Under the pieces are notes generated by a model. The model searched no databases and was not told where the DNA came from. It worked only from the letters and a program-made list of their open reading frames with translations. 64,000 nucleotides of DNA from JBBIQV01 sp964555285. Its GTDB lineage: Bacteria; Nitrospirota; Nitrospiria; Nitrospirales; Nitrospiraceae. The position numbers and the translations under genes were made by a program. The stretch covers positions 74,462-138,461 of the forward strand of contig CAZKRM010000005.1 of assembly GCA_964555285.1 (NCBI GenBank), given 5' to 3'. Position 1 is the first letter of the stretch. Each line of letters opens with the position of its first letter. Below are positions 50,702 through 60,826 of the stretch, one piece after another.

Positions 50702-53341
50702 TCAACAACCACCAAGACAGGTCCCAGGCTGCACAGAAGTCAACGACGGTGCCTCTGGTGTAACGAACGCGGGAAGGTCGGGCTTCCTCTTATAGACAGA
50801 CAAAAGAAGCGCTTTTTCCACCAACTCGTAGTCGTCCTTGACCGCGGCGAAGACGTCTTTCAACAGATTCAGCCGCTGCACACGTAGCAGCGACTCGCCT
50901 CCTGGATCACTGACGTATGGAAGCCCAGCCACCACAATCTCACCATTCAAGTTCCGCTCAATATCCGTATCCACAAACAAGTACGGCGGTTTCTTAGTCT
51001 TAATGCTTTCAATGCAAAGGTTCACCTCATTCTCAGTAAGAAGAACCCACGGAACATCGAAGAACGGCATCGCACTATATTTCTTGGCCAGAAACGGCAA
51101 CAGGTTATCGTATTTCGAAATGATGGAGATCCCGTTTTCGGAATTCGCATAGTGCTGGATCAAGGATACGGAATCGACAAAATACTTCGGGTCCATCGTC
51201 GACCGAAACTGAGCCCTCTCTAGATTCCACTCATGGGTCCGATGGGTCGCAAATACCCGTTCATATTCACTCTTTGTTGTGTAATACGCAAAGAGACCGG
51301 GGACATACACAAACCCGAGCGCTCCAACAATTAACGCTCCCACCAACACATGGTCGTACCTTTGTAGGCGGCTGTGGTCGATCACGAGTTTCAGAAAAAC
51401 GACCCCACTTAACACCAACACAGACGCGATGTTGAGCAAATGCTTGTCAGTCCCCCATATTCCGTACACGAGGAGGCCCTGCGAGTAGAGGAGGAGAAAC
51501 AGGGCGAGATACTTCCATTCACTCGCCATTCGCTCCATTCGTAAGAGCAGCGGATAGCACCCGCTTATGATAAATACAATGAGGTACAATCGCTGAGGGC
51601 TAGTCGGGAATCCCAAGAATCCTTGGTGATAATAAGGGCTCATTATATCTCTGCCTGGATCTCCCCATAGCAAGATGAGCCCCAAGACAACCGCGGCCCC
51701 CACCACCCACCTCACCTCGCGGTGCCCGCCACCTTCCCGCTCCTGCCAAGCTTTGACGAGCAGCGTCACCAACAAGGCCCCGACAAGAAACACACCAAAT
51801 TGCTTATTGTTCATCACCCCGATCAGCCCGAACAGCAAAGCCGGCGCCAGCACGCCAACCCGCCGCGTCTTGAGATACCAATACAGACAGGCGATGACCG
51901 GCAAATCCAAGAAATGGCGGATCGGGTTGAGCCCTGGGCCCAGGAATAGGAACTGGTAGTCGATCTGGTTTACAAAGCCAAAGGCCAGTATGCAAACCAA
52001 GGCCACATAATACACATTCCTGAAAAGCAGGAAGGCCAGCGCGACGAACAGGGCATAGTAGACCAGCCACCACGCATACCACTTCTGAAAATAGTTCTGG
52101 TAGGAAATTCCCCCGGTTTTTTCCAGCAACCATCTCATCATCACTACATTGAATAATCCATATTGGGCATTGATTTCTTGCAACGGCTTGCCTAGAGCAT
52201 ATTCGTTGATCGGTCCCAGCACAAAGTTATGGTGGTGCAGCACCCAACGGTTCAGAATCTGCCAATGCAGCTCAAACTGATTCTTGCTAAGAAAGTCTCG
52301 TTCCTCAGCGATATAGTCAGCCCGAAGCAACCGATCATGCTGGTACTCCGACATAGAGTACAACCAATCAAGCCGGACCTGGTGCTTTTCCTGCTCAAGC
52401 ACCACGGCTAATTTCTCATATTCATCAGGACGCATGGCGCGATGGATCACCAATGCTCCCAGCCTGTCGTCATAATGGTAATCCCATTTATGCTTTTCGA
52501 TGAACCGATCAAGCAAGTCGGTTCTCGGAACTTCAATAAACGTGTCTGGTCGGGGAGGTGGGGCGTTGCCACGGTCGGCATCCGGATCATATTTCAGTAA
52601 CCCGCCAAAGTTATGCTGCCGAAGATAGTCAGCATTGGAGACATAGCGATTCCCCATCCAGGTGTACTCTGGGATGTCCATGTACTCATTGATCATGAAC
52701 AGCTCCCCCCGGATGTAGGGGAGAAAGACCATGATGAACTGGGCACAGACGAACACTCCAAGCCCCACCACAGCATAGAACCAGACCCGCCCTTGGGCGC
52801 AGGCATTGGCAGCGTGGGACGCCCTCCAGAGGCTCTCCTGAATCTGTCGAATGGACGTACAAAACGGAAACATCAGGATACCGAGCCAGACGCCCCCCAA
52901 CAGAAATCCGGCCACAGGGATTGAAGGGCGAGCACCAGAGGGAAACCCGATAAAGACAATGACATTGAGACTCACTGGAAGCGCAATGTACAGACCCAGA
53001 AATTTGAGGCTCCCATATTCCGCCAGTGTATAACTCTTGGTCAGCCGCTCCTCTCCTTTCCTGATGATGAACAAGACAACTGCGTAATACAGGAGCAGGC
53101 TGATAGCTGCTGCGATAATAAAGATCAGCTCTTGCGGTTTATCAACGTTAAAGAACGGAATGGCCCAATCCTTAAAGGCGATGGCCTGCTGTCCAATGAG
53201 CCGCGCGGCATGCAGTTTCCACGAGAGCCCATAAAGGATTCCAGTCAGCCCGATACTGCACAGAAACCAATGGAGGAGCAGGAGTGTCTTCTTTGATATA
53301 CCCATCTGGGGACTTTCAGGTGGCACTGGATTGGCCGGCAT
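50702..53341 (-). CDS. Large multi-pass membrane protein, probable glycosyltransferase
   Basis: 879 residues with roughly twelve to fifteen hydrophobic segments and large soluble loops (about 215-330 and 715-850). I recognise no named family. The layout (long membrane part with an extended loop after helices 4-5 containing acidic residues, and a soluble C-terminus) is like GT-C glycosyltransferases. Location after gtrA and gtrB-like genes supports the variable 'gtrC' role of transferring a lipid-linked sugar outside the cytoplasm. The operon position is last. Confidence 0.7.
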   Translation of the reverse strand: MPANPVPPESPQMGISKKTLLLLHWFLCSIGLTGILYGLSWKLHAARLIGQQAIAFKDWAIPFFNVDKPQELIFIIAAAISLLLYYAVVLFIIRKGEERLTKSYTLAEYGSLKFLGLYIALPVSLNVIVFIGFPSGARPSIPVAGFLLGGVWLGILMFPFCTSIRQIQESLWRASHAANACAQGRVWFYAVVGLGVFVCAQFIMVFLPYIRGELFMINEYMDIPEYTWMGNRYVSNADYLRQHNFGGLLKYDPDADRGNAPPPRPDTFIEVPRTDLLDRFIEKHKWDYHYDDRLGALVIHRAMRPDEYEKLAVVLEQEKHQVRLDWLYSMSEYQHDRLLRADYIAEERDFLSKNQFELHWQILNRWVLHHHNFVLGPINEYALGKPLQEINAQYGLFNVVMMRWLLEKTGGISYQNYFQKWYAWWLVYYALFVALAFLLFRNVYYVALVCILAFGFVNQIDYQFLFLGPGLNPIRHFLDLPVIACLYWYLKTRRVGVLAPALLFGLIGVMNNKQFGVFLVGALLVTLLVKAWQEREGGGHREVRWVVGAAVVLGLILLWGDPGRDIMSPYYHQGFLGFPTSPQRLYLIVFIISGCYPLLLRMERMASEWKYLALFLLLYSQGLLVYGIWGTDKHLLNIASVLVLSGVVFLKLVIDHSRLQRYDHVLVGALIVGALGFVYVPGLFAYYTTKSEYERVFATHRTHEWNLERAQFRSTMDPKYFVDSVSLIQHYANSENGISIISKYDNLLPFLAKKYSAMPFFDVPWVLLTENEVNLCIESIKTKKPPYLFVDTDIERNLNGEIVVAGLPYVSDPGGESLLRVQRLNLLKDVFAAVKDDYELVEKALLLSVYKRKPDLPAFVTPEAPSLTSVQPGTCLGGC

Positions 53342-53431
53342 TCTTGGGCAAATGAACGTGAGAAATGACAGGATTAAGGACGTGGAGAGATCACGCGATT
53401 CCCATCTAGTGGAAGAAATGGTCTGGCTTCT

Positions 53432-53839
53432 TCAAACTTTGTCCGATCGAAACGTATAATGCGCATGCCAAAGATAACTGGTCACAGCAGTGACAATAAT
53501 GAGAAGCCCTTGGCCGATGACAGGATTCAGCCCTAACAATTCCACCAATGCCGGCAAAAGAATGAGGTTCGCAGCAAATGAGAGCCAATAGAACGTACAA
53601 AAGCGACAATATTCCCGGATGAGATTTCCCTTCGTTTTGAACACAAACCTCTTATACACAAGATACGCGCTGGTGACGTTGATGACTTGGCTGAGTAAAA
53701 GCAGGATGACATAGTGGATGTGGAAGGGCGCAGTTCCATAATATAAGGCAATAAAGACGCCATAGCCAAAAACCGTGTTCCATCCACCGATCAGAAAATA
53801 CTGAAGCTTCTGGGCATGTTTTGCGTAAAGCCGTTTCAC
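53432..53839 (-). CDS. GtrA-family membrane protein
   Basis: 135 residues with four hydrophobic helices and the family pattern FLIGGWNTVFGYGVFIAL, followed by NVTSAYLVYKRFVFKTKG. GtrA proteins are thought to flip polyprenyl-phosphate sugars across the cytoplasmic membrane. The start overlaps the glycosyltransferase 2 stop by 4 nt. Confidence 0.92.
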   Translation of the reverse strand: MKRLYAKHAQKLQYFLIGGWNTVFGYGVFIALYYGTAPFHIHYVILLLLSQVINVTSAYLVYKRFVFKTKGNLIREYCRFCTFYWLSFAANLILLPALVELLGLNPVIGQGLLIIVTAVTSYLWHAHYTFRSDKV

Positions 53840-54786
53840 AGCCCTACGGTTTCTTTGACAATAAAGTTCGGGCGCTGTTTCACTTCTTCATAGATCAACC
53901 CGATATATTCCGCAATCACTCCCAACGCAGTAAATGCAAATCCGAACATCAGAAGCATGATGGCCATGATGGTTCCAAAGCCTGGAAAGGGAACACCCCA
54001 CCAGTACACTTTCAGGACGATGCCGATAAGCAGCAGAAAGGAAACGGCAGAGACCGTGATTCCCATCATCGTGATCAACTTCAGTGGCAGATAAGAATAC
54101 GCGAAGATGCCTTTCAATGCGAGCTCAAGTACGTGCAGGGTATAGGCCTTCGAATGCCCTGCAAATCTCGGGGCCCTCTCAAACTCAATTCCAACTGACT
54201 TAAAGCCGGCCCAAACAAACATTCCGCGAAGATACCGATTACGCTCCTCCATCTGATTGATGGCTTGATAGACTTTCTTATCGACTAATCGAAAATCGCT
54301 CACATTTTTTGGCATCATACCGCTGGTAATTTTATTGATCAGCCAGTAAAACACCTGTGAATTGAACCTCCGGACAATGTTTGTTCCAGGCCTTTTGGTG
54401 ACAATGCCGTAAATATTTTCATACCCTTCTTCCCATTTTTTGAGGAATTGCGTAATTAACTCGGGAGGATCTTTAAGAGCTGCGGTCATCATGACGGCCG
54501 CATCCCCTGACGCATACTGCAATCCCGCCGTGATTCCCCCATCCATTCGAAAATTTCTGGCCAGTCTGAGAATCTTGAAACGCGGATCCCTATGGTGGAT
54601 CTCTGACATCTTCTCATAGGTGGCATCCGTCGAGCCATTTTCCACTAGGATGATCTCAAATTCGTATGCGCTATTTTCGGCGAAGACCTTCCTCAGCCTT
54701 TCGGCCAAGGCTTCAATTGATCCCTCTTCATTGTAGGCTGGGACGACGATGGACACCTTTTTCAACATCATCACACTGCGCTCCAT
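53836..54786 (-). CDS. GtrB-like family 2 glycosyltransferase
   Basis: 316 residues. The GT-A core starts VSIVVPAYNEEGSIEALAERL, with ENGSTDATYEKM, DAAVMMTAALKDPPELI and a DFRLVDKKVY patch. Two C-terminal membrane helices (about 235-255 and 270-295) follow. This fits a polyprenyl-phosphate sugar synthase (DPMS/GtrB). The normal DxD-like residues are modified (TAALKD), which is not unusual for the class. The ATG two or three codons in is equally likely. Confidence 0.9.
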   Translation of the reverse strand: MERSVMMLKKVSIVVPAYNEEGSIEALAERLRKVFAENSAYEFEIILVENGSTDATYEKMSEIHHRDPRFKILRLARNFRMDGGITAGLQYASGDAAVMMTAALKDPPELITQFLKKWEEGYENIYGIVTKRPGTNIVRRFNSQVFYWLINKITSGMMPKNVSDFRLVDKKVYQAINQMEERNRYLRGMFVWAGFKSVGIEFERAPRFAGHSKAYTLHVLELALKGIFAYSYLPLKLITMMGITVSAVSFLLLIGIVLKVYWWGVPFPGFGTIMAIMLLMFGFAFTALGVIAEYIGLIYEEVKQRPNFIVKETVGL

Positions 54787-54810
54787 TCACGATGAAGAAT
54801 CACCGCCGCC

Positions 54811-56628
54811 TTATTGCTTAGCGGGATCCCAAGGTTCGACGATCATATTGTCCATGAATTCCTTGCGATCAAGAAAGGGGAACATATCTTCAAGGGGCTT
54901 TGAGACCATGGTTCCATCCGGACGAATTTCGCTGGCCAGTTTAGGGTAGAGAGTCTGGCGCGGCGACATGATGACATCACAAAGCATTGGACCTGAATGA
55001 TCCAGAACGCTCTGGATCACCTGCTCCATTCCCTGATGATTCCGAATGCGGAGTGCGGCCAAACCATACGCTTGCGCCACCTTCACGAAATCTGGGAGTG
55101 TCACGCCGCTCGATGAATCGGCGGCCACATAGCGACCAGGAAAGTAGGCATCCTGCGTGGAACGGATAGCGAGGTAGCCGTCATTGTTCAGGACAAATAT
55201 CTTGATCGGTAGTTTGTGATGAACGATCGTCTGTAATTCTTGAATGTTCATATGAATACTGCCGTCCCCTGCGATACAAACGACCCGTTTCTTCCCTGAC
55301 GCAAAGCACGCCCCAATGGCAGCCGGCACATCATATCCCATTGAGGCACAACCGGAATTGGTAAACAGCCTTTGGCCTTGCTTCAAACTGATGGCCTGGA
55401 AGGTACACGTATTCGCAGTACCATCACCTAACACAATCACATCGCCTGGAGACAGCAGCTTTGAGAGCACTTCAATGAAATAGTAGGAATTGACATAGTC
55501 CGTCACTTGTCGATATTCGGGAATGACGCTCGGATATCGGCGCCGGCGAATTGCGCACCATTCGATCCATTCATGTTTCGGCATGATGGGCTTGCTTCGT
55601 AATTGCCGGGCCAACTCCTCCAGTAAGATCTTCGCGTCACAGTGGACCTTCATATCGGGGAAAATTGTTGGTTTCTGCAATTCGTAGGGATCAATATCAA
55701 CGACAATTTTGTATGCTGCCCGCGCAAAGGCCTTGTACAAGTAGGTCACCTGCCTCACACCGAGTCGCGAGCCGAGCGTTAGAAGCAGGTCTGAGTTCTG
55801 AATGATGAAGTTGCTGGACCGGTCACCGGTGACACTGGGACGGCCGAAAAACAATTTATGATCGCTCCAGATCAAATCATGCGCCCCGAGAGCTGTTTGT
55901 ACGGGAATATTTAAGAGTTCTATGACCTCATGAAAGGTGTCCACGGCTCCGCTTAATCGAATTCCGTTCCCCGCCAGCAAGACCGGCCGCTTGGCCTCTC
56001 GAACCCGCTCAATAATGGCGGCTGCCTGAGCCTTGACTTCTTCCATATTGAAACTGATCCGATCCTCAGCGGGATCATAGGCCGGCAACTTTTCGGGCTC
56101 GATCAATGCAGCCTGGACATCGAGCGGAACGTCAAGCCACACTGGCCCCGGTCGCCCAATACGTGCCAATGTGACCGCCTTGTCAAAATGATATCGAATC
56201 CTCTTTGGATCTTTGACCATCACCGCATATTTCGTGATGGAACGGACGATAGCGATAATATCGGCTTCTTGGTCTCCTAATTGCCGGAGCGGGAGGCCAG
56301 TACTTTCTACTGTCGTGCCATACTTGATTTGGCCTGAAATAAATAAAGCCGGAATGGAGTCAAGCCAGGCCCCAAGAACTCCGGTGATCGTATTAGTCCC
56401 GCCAGGTCCGCTGGTGACTACCGCCACTCCGATATTGCCGTTTGCTCGAGCGTACCCTTCCACGGCGATGGCACAGGCTTGTTCATGATGGTTGCAAACG
56501 TACTCGATGTCCGGTGATTTGCCGAACGAATCATTGAGATGCATGGCACCACCACCCGAGATCATGAACACATGCTGCACCCCGAGTTCTGCAACGCGCC
56601 GAGCAAGATACTCAGATACCTTTATCAT
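54811..56628 (-). CDS. ThDP-dependent acetolactate-synthase-like enzyme (YerE-like)
   Basis: 605 residues with the three-domain ThDP fold. The catalytic glutamate is in YVCNHHEQACAIAVEGYARA (about residue 49). The middle domain runs through PVLLAGNGIRLSG to IDPYE. The ThDP motif is CIAGDGSIHMNIQELQTIVHH...LNNDGY (about 450-480). Enzymes next to rfbH, rfbG and rfbF are known (YerE) to add a two-carbon unit from pyruvate to a CDP-4-keto-3,6-dideoxy sugar. The neighbours here are exactly those genes, so this role is likely but unproven; acetolactate synthesis remains an alternative. Confidence 0.85.
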   Translation of the reverse strand: MIKVSEYLARRVAELGVQHVFMISGGGAMHLNDSFGKSPDIEYVCNHHEQACAIAVEGYARANGNIGVAVVTSGPGGTNTITGVLGAWLDSIPALFISGQIKYGTTVESTGLPLRQLGDQEADIIAIVRSITKYAVMVKDPKRIRYHFDKAVTLARIGRPGPVWLDVPLDVQAALIEPEKLPAYDPAEDRISFNMEEVKAQAAAIIERVREAKRPVLLAGNGIRLSGAVDTFHEVIELLNIPVQTALGAHDLIWSDHKLFFGRPSVTGDRSSNFIIQNSDLLLTLGSRLGVRQVTYLYKAFARAAYKIVVDIDPYELQKPTIFPDMKVHCDAKILLEELARQLRSKPIMPKHEWIEWCAIRRRRYPSVIPEYRQVTDYVNSYYFIEVLSKLLSPGDVIVLGDGTANTCTFQAISLKQGQRLFTNSGCASMGYDVPAAIGACFASGKKRVVCIAGDGSIHMNIQELQTIVHHKLPIKIFVLNNDGYLAIRSTQDAYFPGRYVAADSSSGVTLPDFVKVAQAYGLAALRIRNHQGMEQVIQSVLDHSGPMLCDVIMSPRQTLYPKLASEIRPDGTMVSKPLEDMFPFLDRKEFMDNMIVEPWDPAKQ

Positions 56629-56647
56629 GCCACTTCAACCTCCAACA

Positions 56648-57526
56648 TTACTTATCAACAAGGAGCCGATCCTTCTCAATCAGATGCCGATTGTGGTCAT
56701 ACCACGAATAAAGAGACGGGATGCTTTGACTAAACGGGGTCAAGCGGAGATGCGGCAACGATTTTCGCAAACGACCATTATCTCCGCTGTACTCTATCCC
56801 GAGCCCTTCTTGTCCGATGATGATTTCCGACTGCTTCCCCGAAACCTGGCGCACCATCTCTGCCAGGGATTTGAGTTCAACGGCCTGATCAGGGGAAACA
56901 TTATACGTCTTATGTTCTGCATCACAACCAATGAAATGCTCGACTATTTGAGCAAGATCCTCGACGTACAGATAATCGAAGCGTCGATTTTGTTTGATTG
57001 TTACGGGTAAACCCATAATAGATTTACAGACGGCGTTTGAGATAAACCGAATCCCATAGTCTTCATACTTCCCAAAGACCCCAAACAGTCGCAATTCTAT
57101 GATCCGATTTGTTCGCTCGATATACTTCGCGCAAATGTATTTAGAGAACCCGTGCTCATCGGCTGGCACATAGACATCGAAGTATTCTTCTTTCATTTTA
57201 GGAACATAATGCCGCATGTCATAGAGTGCGCCCGAACTGAGAAAAATCATCTTGCCAAACCGGTGGCAATTACGGGCTAAGCCGAAAAACATCCTTAGAT
57301 TACGCACGGCAAGGTCAGGAACGGGAGGCGCATTCCGATGCCCAGGAGTGGTTGCTGCATGAACGACCACATCGACAGTCTGTCGGGAAAAAAAGTCATC
57401 GATCGCCTGGTCATCAAGCAGATCTAATTCCTGCCGGGTTGGCGCTAAGATGTGATGAGTTCGGCTGAGGGATTCGATGAGGTTTTTCCCAATAAAACCT
57501 GACCCACCGGTGATCAAAACAATCAA
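56648..57526 (-). CDS. NAD-dependent epimerase/dehydratase (YerF-like reductase candidate)
   Basis: About 292 residues. The Rossmann motif is LITGGSGFIGKNLIESL and the catalytic Y-x3-K is in HGFSKYICAKYIE. Extended-SDR family. It sits between rfbH and the ThDP enzyme, where YerF-type reductases act on the branched keto sugar. The preferred start is the TTG at 57526, preceded by GAGGG; the longer frame to 57610 would overlap rfbH by 52 nt. Confidence 0.85.
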   Translation of the reverse strand: MIVLITGGSGFIGKNLIESLSRTHHILAPTRQELDLLDDQAIDDFFSRQTVDVVVHAATTPGHRNAPPVPDLAVRNLRMFFGLARNCHRFGKMIFLSSGALYDMRHYVPKMKEEYFDVYVPADEHGFSKYICAKYIERTNRIIELRLFGVFGKYEDYGIRFISNAVCKSIMGLPVTIKQNRRFDYLYVEDLAQIVEHFIGCDAEHKTYNVSPDQAVELKSLAEMVRQVSGKQSEIIIGQEGLGIEYSGDNGRLRKSLPHLRLTPFSQSIPSLYSWYDHNRHLIEKDRLLVDK

Positions 57527-57558
57527 CTGTCCCAGCCCTCCGTGCTGACTCTTTTTCG

Positions 57559-58923
57559 CTACCCGACAATCTGACCGGAACCCACAGAGAACTTGCGGGG
57601 CTGGCGACAAAACCTCGTAATAACCTCGATCATATACTCCACCATCTGATCCGTCAGGCCTGGGTAGACGCCAATCCAGAAGGCATCTTGCATGAGTCGA
57701 TTGGTATTTTCTAAATCACCGACCACTCGATAGCCTTTTTTCTCCCTTCTCATGGCATCGAAGCAGGGATGTTTCAGAAGATTCCCCGCAAAAAGCATCC
57801 GAGTCTGAATCAGATGCTGTTCGAGATAGCTCACAATATCTTGCCTGGTAAAGCCAGCGCGGTCACGGACTGTCATGAGGAACCCGAACCAACTGGGGTC
57901 ACTGTTGGGAGTAGCTTCCGCGAATATGAAGTAGTCTTGTAACGGTCGAAGTCCTGCGTGCAATCGAGCAAAATTTTCGCGCCGTCTTGTACTGAATTTG
58001 GGCAGTTTGTCCATCTGTGCACAACCAACAGCAGCTTGCATATCGCTAGCCTTCAGGTTGTAGCCAAAGTGCGAATACGTGTACTTATGATCGTAGCCGA
58101 AGGGCAACTCGCCTAACTGGTGCTCAAACCGCTTCCCGCAGGTATTGTCTTTGCCTGAGGGACACCAGCAGTCCCGTCCCCAATCGCGCAAGGACTCGAT
58201 GATACGGGCCAGATCCTTGTCGTCCGTATACACCGCCCCTCCCTCGCCCATCGTGACATGATGAGGAGGATAAAAACTGCTGGTAGCAATATCGCCAAAG
58301 GTGCCGGTGTATTGTCCTCGATACGTAGAGCCTAACGCATCACAATTGTCTTCGATCAGCCAAAGACCGTGATCTCGACAAAACTTCTTCACCCTCCCCA
58401 CATCAAATGGGTTGCCGAGCGTGTGGGCAAGCATGACAGCCTTCGTCGCTGGCCCACGAGCGAGATCCAGCTGATCGACATCGACATTTAGTGTCCGCAA
58501 GCTGACATCCACAAACACGGGAACGGCCCCATACTGGACGATGGGTGCCACAGTCGTGGGAAATCCAGCCGCGACCGTGATGACCTCGTCACCCCGCTGG
58601 ACTTTCCGGTCCCCCAGGTCGTCGGAGGTCAGGGACATAAAGGCGAGGAGGTTGGCTGACGACCCGGAATTGACCAGGTTACAGAACCGCACTCCCAGGA
58701 AGTCGCAGAACTTCTTTTCGAACTCTTTGGAAAATCGTCCGTAGGTCAGCCAAAATTCAAGCGCGGCATCCACAACGTTGATCATTTCGCGCTCGTCATA
58801 GACACGGCCCGCATAGCCGATTTTTGTCGTGCCTGCGATGAACGACGAAGATCCTTGATGGACCAGACGATAGTACTCTGCGACTTTACCGAGTATTTCT
58901 TGTTTGAGTTTATCGGGACTCAC
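57559..58923 (-). CDS. rfbH: CDP-4-keto-6-deoxyglucose-3-dehydratase
   Basis: 454 residues. It removes the 3-hydroxyl in 3,6-dideoxyhexose synthesis, using PMP and a [2Fe-2S] cluster. The PLP lysine is replaced by His in SFYPPHHVTMGEGGA, the hallmark of this family (E1). The iron-sulfur cysteines are in DCWCPSGKDNTCGKRFEHQ. The GTG at 58923 overlaps the rfbG stop by 4 nt and follows AGGAG; an ATG nine codons upstream is rejected. A flavin reductase (E3) is not in the window. Confidence 0.96.
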   Translation of the reverse strand: MSPDKLKQEILGKVAEYYRLVHQGSSSFIAGTTKIGYAGRVYDEREMINVVDAALEFWLTYGRFSKEFEKKFCDFLGVRFCNLVNSGSSANLLAFMSLTSDDLGDRKVQRGDEVITVAAGFPTTVAPIVQYGAVPVFVDVSLRTLNVDVDQLDLARGPATKAVMLAHTLGNPFDVGRVKKFCRDHGLWLIEDNCDALGSTYRGQYTGTFGDIATSSFYPPHHVTMGEGGAVYTDDKDLARIIESLRDWGRDCWCPSGKDNTCGKRFEHQLGELPFGYDHKYTYSHFGYNLKASDMQAAVGCAQMDKLPKFSTRRRENFARLHAGLRPLQDYFIFAEATPNSDPSWFGFLMTVRDRAGFTRQDIVSYLEQHLIQTRMLFAGNLLKHPCFDAMRREKKGYRVVGDLENTNRLMQDAFWIGVYPGLTDQMVEYMIEVITRFCRQPRKFSVGSGQIVG

Positions 58924-60050
58924 GAAAGATTCTCCTGCTTGGCAGTCCATACTGCATCTTTTTTGATAGCCGCCTGAACATATCGAGTGATGTACTCGGA
59001 GCTGAAGGTTCTGACGTCCAACTCGGGATTGCGGTACTGTTCACGATACCAATTGACGGTTTCAGCGATTGCTTGTTCAACAGACAATACCGGCTCCCAG
59101 CCTAATCGGAGCTTTGCCTTCGTAATATCCAGGCTGAGTATACGGGCTTCGTGGGGTTCACCGTGCTGGGCCCCTGACGCCTGTTTCCATGTCCCATTCC
59201 CCCAAATAGCGGCGACATGATTCACGACTTGAGAAACCGGGAGATTGCTGGTGCAGTGCGGACCGAAGTTCCAGGCTTCGTCGAAGCCGGATGGTTTGTT
59301 CCACAGACAGGCGCCCAACCATAGATATCCGGAAAGAGGCTCAAGCACATACTGCCACGGACGAATCGCGTGGGGATTTCGCACAACCACGGCCTGACCA
59401 CCTGATAATGCACGGATAGAATCGGGGACAAGACGATCCTGTGCCCAATCCCCTCCTCCAATGACATTCCCCGCTCGCGCACTGGCGAGACGGACGGGAC
59501 GCGTATCTCCGTTCAGAAAAAACGAGTTCCGATAGGCCGCCGTAATCAATTCAGCGCAGCCCTTGCTGGAACTGTAGGGGTCAAATCCACCCATTGCATC
59601 GTTCTCTCGATAGGCATAGGGCCACTCGCGGTTCTCATAACACTTGTCGCTGGTCACGTTGATGCAAGCCCTGACACTCGGTGTCATCCGAATCGCCTCA
59701 AGCACGTTCACGGTGCCCAAGACGTTCGTTGTATAGGTTTCGACCGGCTGATTGTAGGAATATCGAACCAGCGACTGGGCTGCGAGATGGAACACAATCT
59801 GAGGTTGATGCTGTTTCAACACGTCTCGAACTTTGTCTCCATCTCGAATATCTCCCTCAACCTGCGTGATCCCTTCTTGAAGGTTGGCCAGCCGAAAGAG
59901 ACTTGGCTCAGTCATTGGGGGAAGCGCGTAACCGATTACTCTTGCGCCTAACGATTGAAGCCACAGCGCCAGCCAGGCCCCTTTAAAACCCGTATGGCCC
60001 GTGACGAGCACGGTTTTCCCCTGATAGATACCGCCGAACAGTTGATCCAT
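58920..60050 (-). CDS. rfbG: CDP-glucose 4,6-dehydratase
   Basis: About 376 residues. It converts CDP-glucose to CDP-4-keto-6-deoxyglucose with NAD+. The Rossmann motif is VLVTGHTGFKGAWLALWL. The catalytic Thr-Tyr-Lys set is visible as INVTSDKCYENREW and GFDPYSSSKGCAEL. The C-terminal RPWQYVLEPLSGYL is typical. The ATG at 60050 follows the rfbF stop by 2 nt. Confidence 0.96.
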   Translation of the reverse strand: MDQLFGGIYQGKTVLVTGHTGFKGAWLALWLQSLGARVIGYALPPMTEPSLFRLANLQEGITQVEGDIRDGDKVRDVLKQHQPQIVFHLAAQSLVRYSYNQPVETYTTNVLGTVNVLEAIRMTPSVRACINVTSDKCYENREWPYAYRENDAMGGFDPYSSSKGCAELITAAYRNSFFLNGDTRPVRLASARAGNVIGGGDWAQDRLVPDSIRALSGGQAVVVRNPHAIRPWQYVLEPLSGYLWLGACLWNKPSGFDEAWNFGPHCTSNLPVSQVVNHVAAIWGNGTWKQASGAQHGEPHEARILSLDITKAKLRLGWEPVLSVEQAIAETVNWYREQYRNPELDVRTFSSEYITRYVQAAIKKDAVWTAKQENLS

Positions 60051-60052
60051 GG

Positions 60053-60826
60053 TTACCAAACTTTCCAAGGGGCCTTGCCGTTTACCCACAGATCTTCAAG
60101 GTAATTTTTGTCTCGCAAGGTATCCATGGGTTGCCAAAAACCATGGTGCTTGCAGGCCAGCAATTGACCATCATTGGAAAGTTTCTCCATTGGTTCTTGC
60201 TCAAGCGCTGCCTGATCGTCAGCAATGTACTTAAACAGACCCGGCTCCATGACGAAAAATCCCCCATTAATCCAATTCCCATCACCGGAGGGCTTCTCTT
60301 TGAACTCTCTGACGTAGTTATGTTCATCCAATCTCAAGGCTCCGAAACGCCCTTTGGGTTGGGTGGAGGTAACAGTGGCCAGCTTGCCGTGATCTCGATG
60401 AAACGCGAGCAACTGGCGCAGGTTGACATCCGCAACACCGTCACCATAGGTCAAGAAAAACGTTTCTCCGTTTACATAGGGTGCAACCCGCTTGACTCGT
60501 CCGCCGGTCATGGTGTGATCGCCGGTGTCGACCAGAGTGACCTTCCAGGGCTCGGCGTATTTTTGGTGGACTTCCGTCTTATTGTGAAGAAGGTCTAATG
60601 TTACGTCGCTCGTGTGAAGGAAATAATTTGAAAAGTACTCCTTAATTACATAACCTTTATACCCGAGACATATCACAAAGTCATTAAAGCCATAGTGGGA
60701 ATACAGTTTCATGATATGCCAAATAATGGGTTTCCCACCGATCTCAACCATGGGTTTGGGACGGGCCACAGTTTCTTCCGATAACCGCGTCCCCAAACCT
60801 CCAGCCAGTATAACTACCTTCATCAT
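60053..60826 (-). CDS. rfbF: Glucose-1-phosphate cytidylyltransferase
   Basis: 257 residues. It makes CDP-glucose from CTP and glucose-1-phosphate, the first step of the CDP-dideoxyhexose route. The motif is VVILAGGLGTRLSEETVARPKPMVEIGGKP (residues 4-33), with FLTYGDGVADVNL as metal site and FKEKPSGDGNWINGGFFVMEPG. A second ATG is adjacent; the AGGAGAGG site favours it by spacing. It opens the operon. Confidence 0.97.
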   Translation of the reverse strand: MMKVVILAGGLGTRLSEETVARPKPMVEIGGKPIIWHIMKLYSHYGFNDFVICLGYKGYVIKEYFSNYFLHTSDVTLDLLHNKTEVHQKYAEPWKVTLVDTGDHTMTGGRVKRVAPYVNGETFFLTYGDGVADVNLRQLLAFHRDHGKLATVTSTQPKGRFGALRLDEHNYVREFKEKPSGDGNWINGGFFVMEPGLFKYIADDQAALEQEPMEKLSNDGQLLACKHHGFWQPMDTLRDKNYLEDLWVNGKAPWKVW

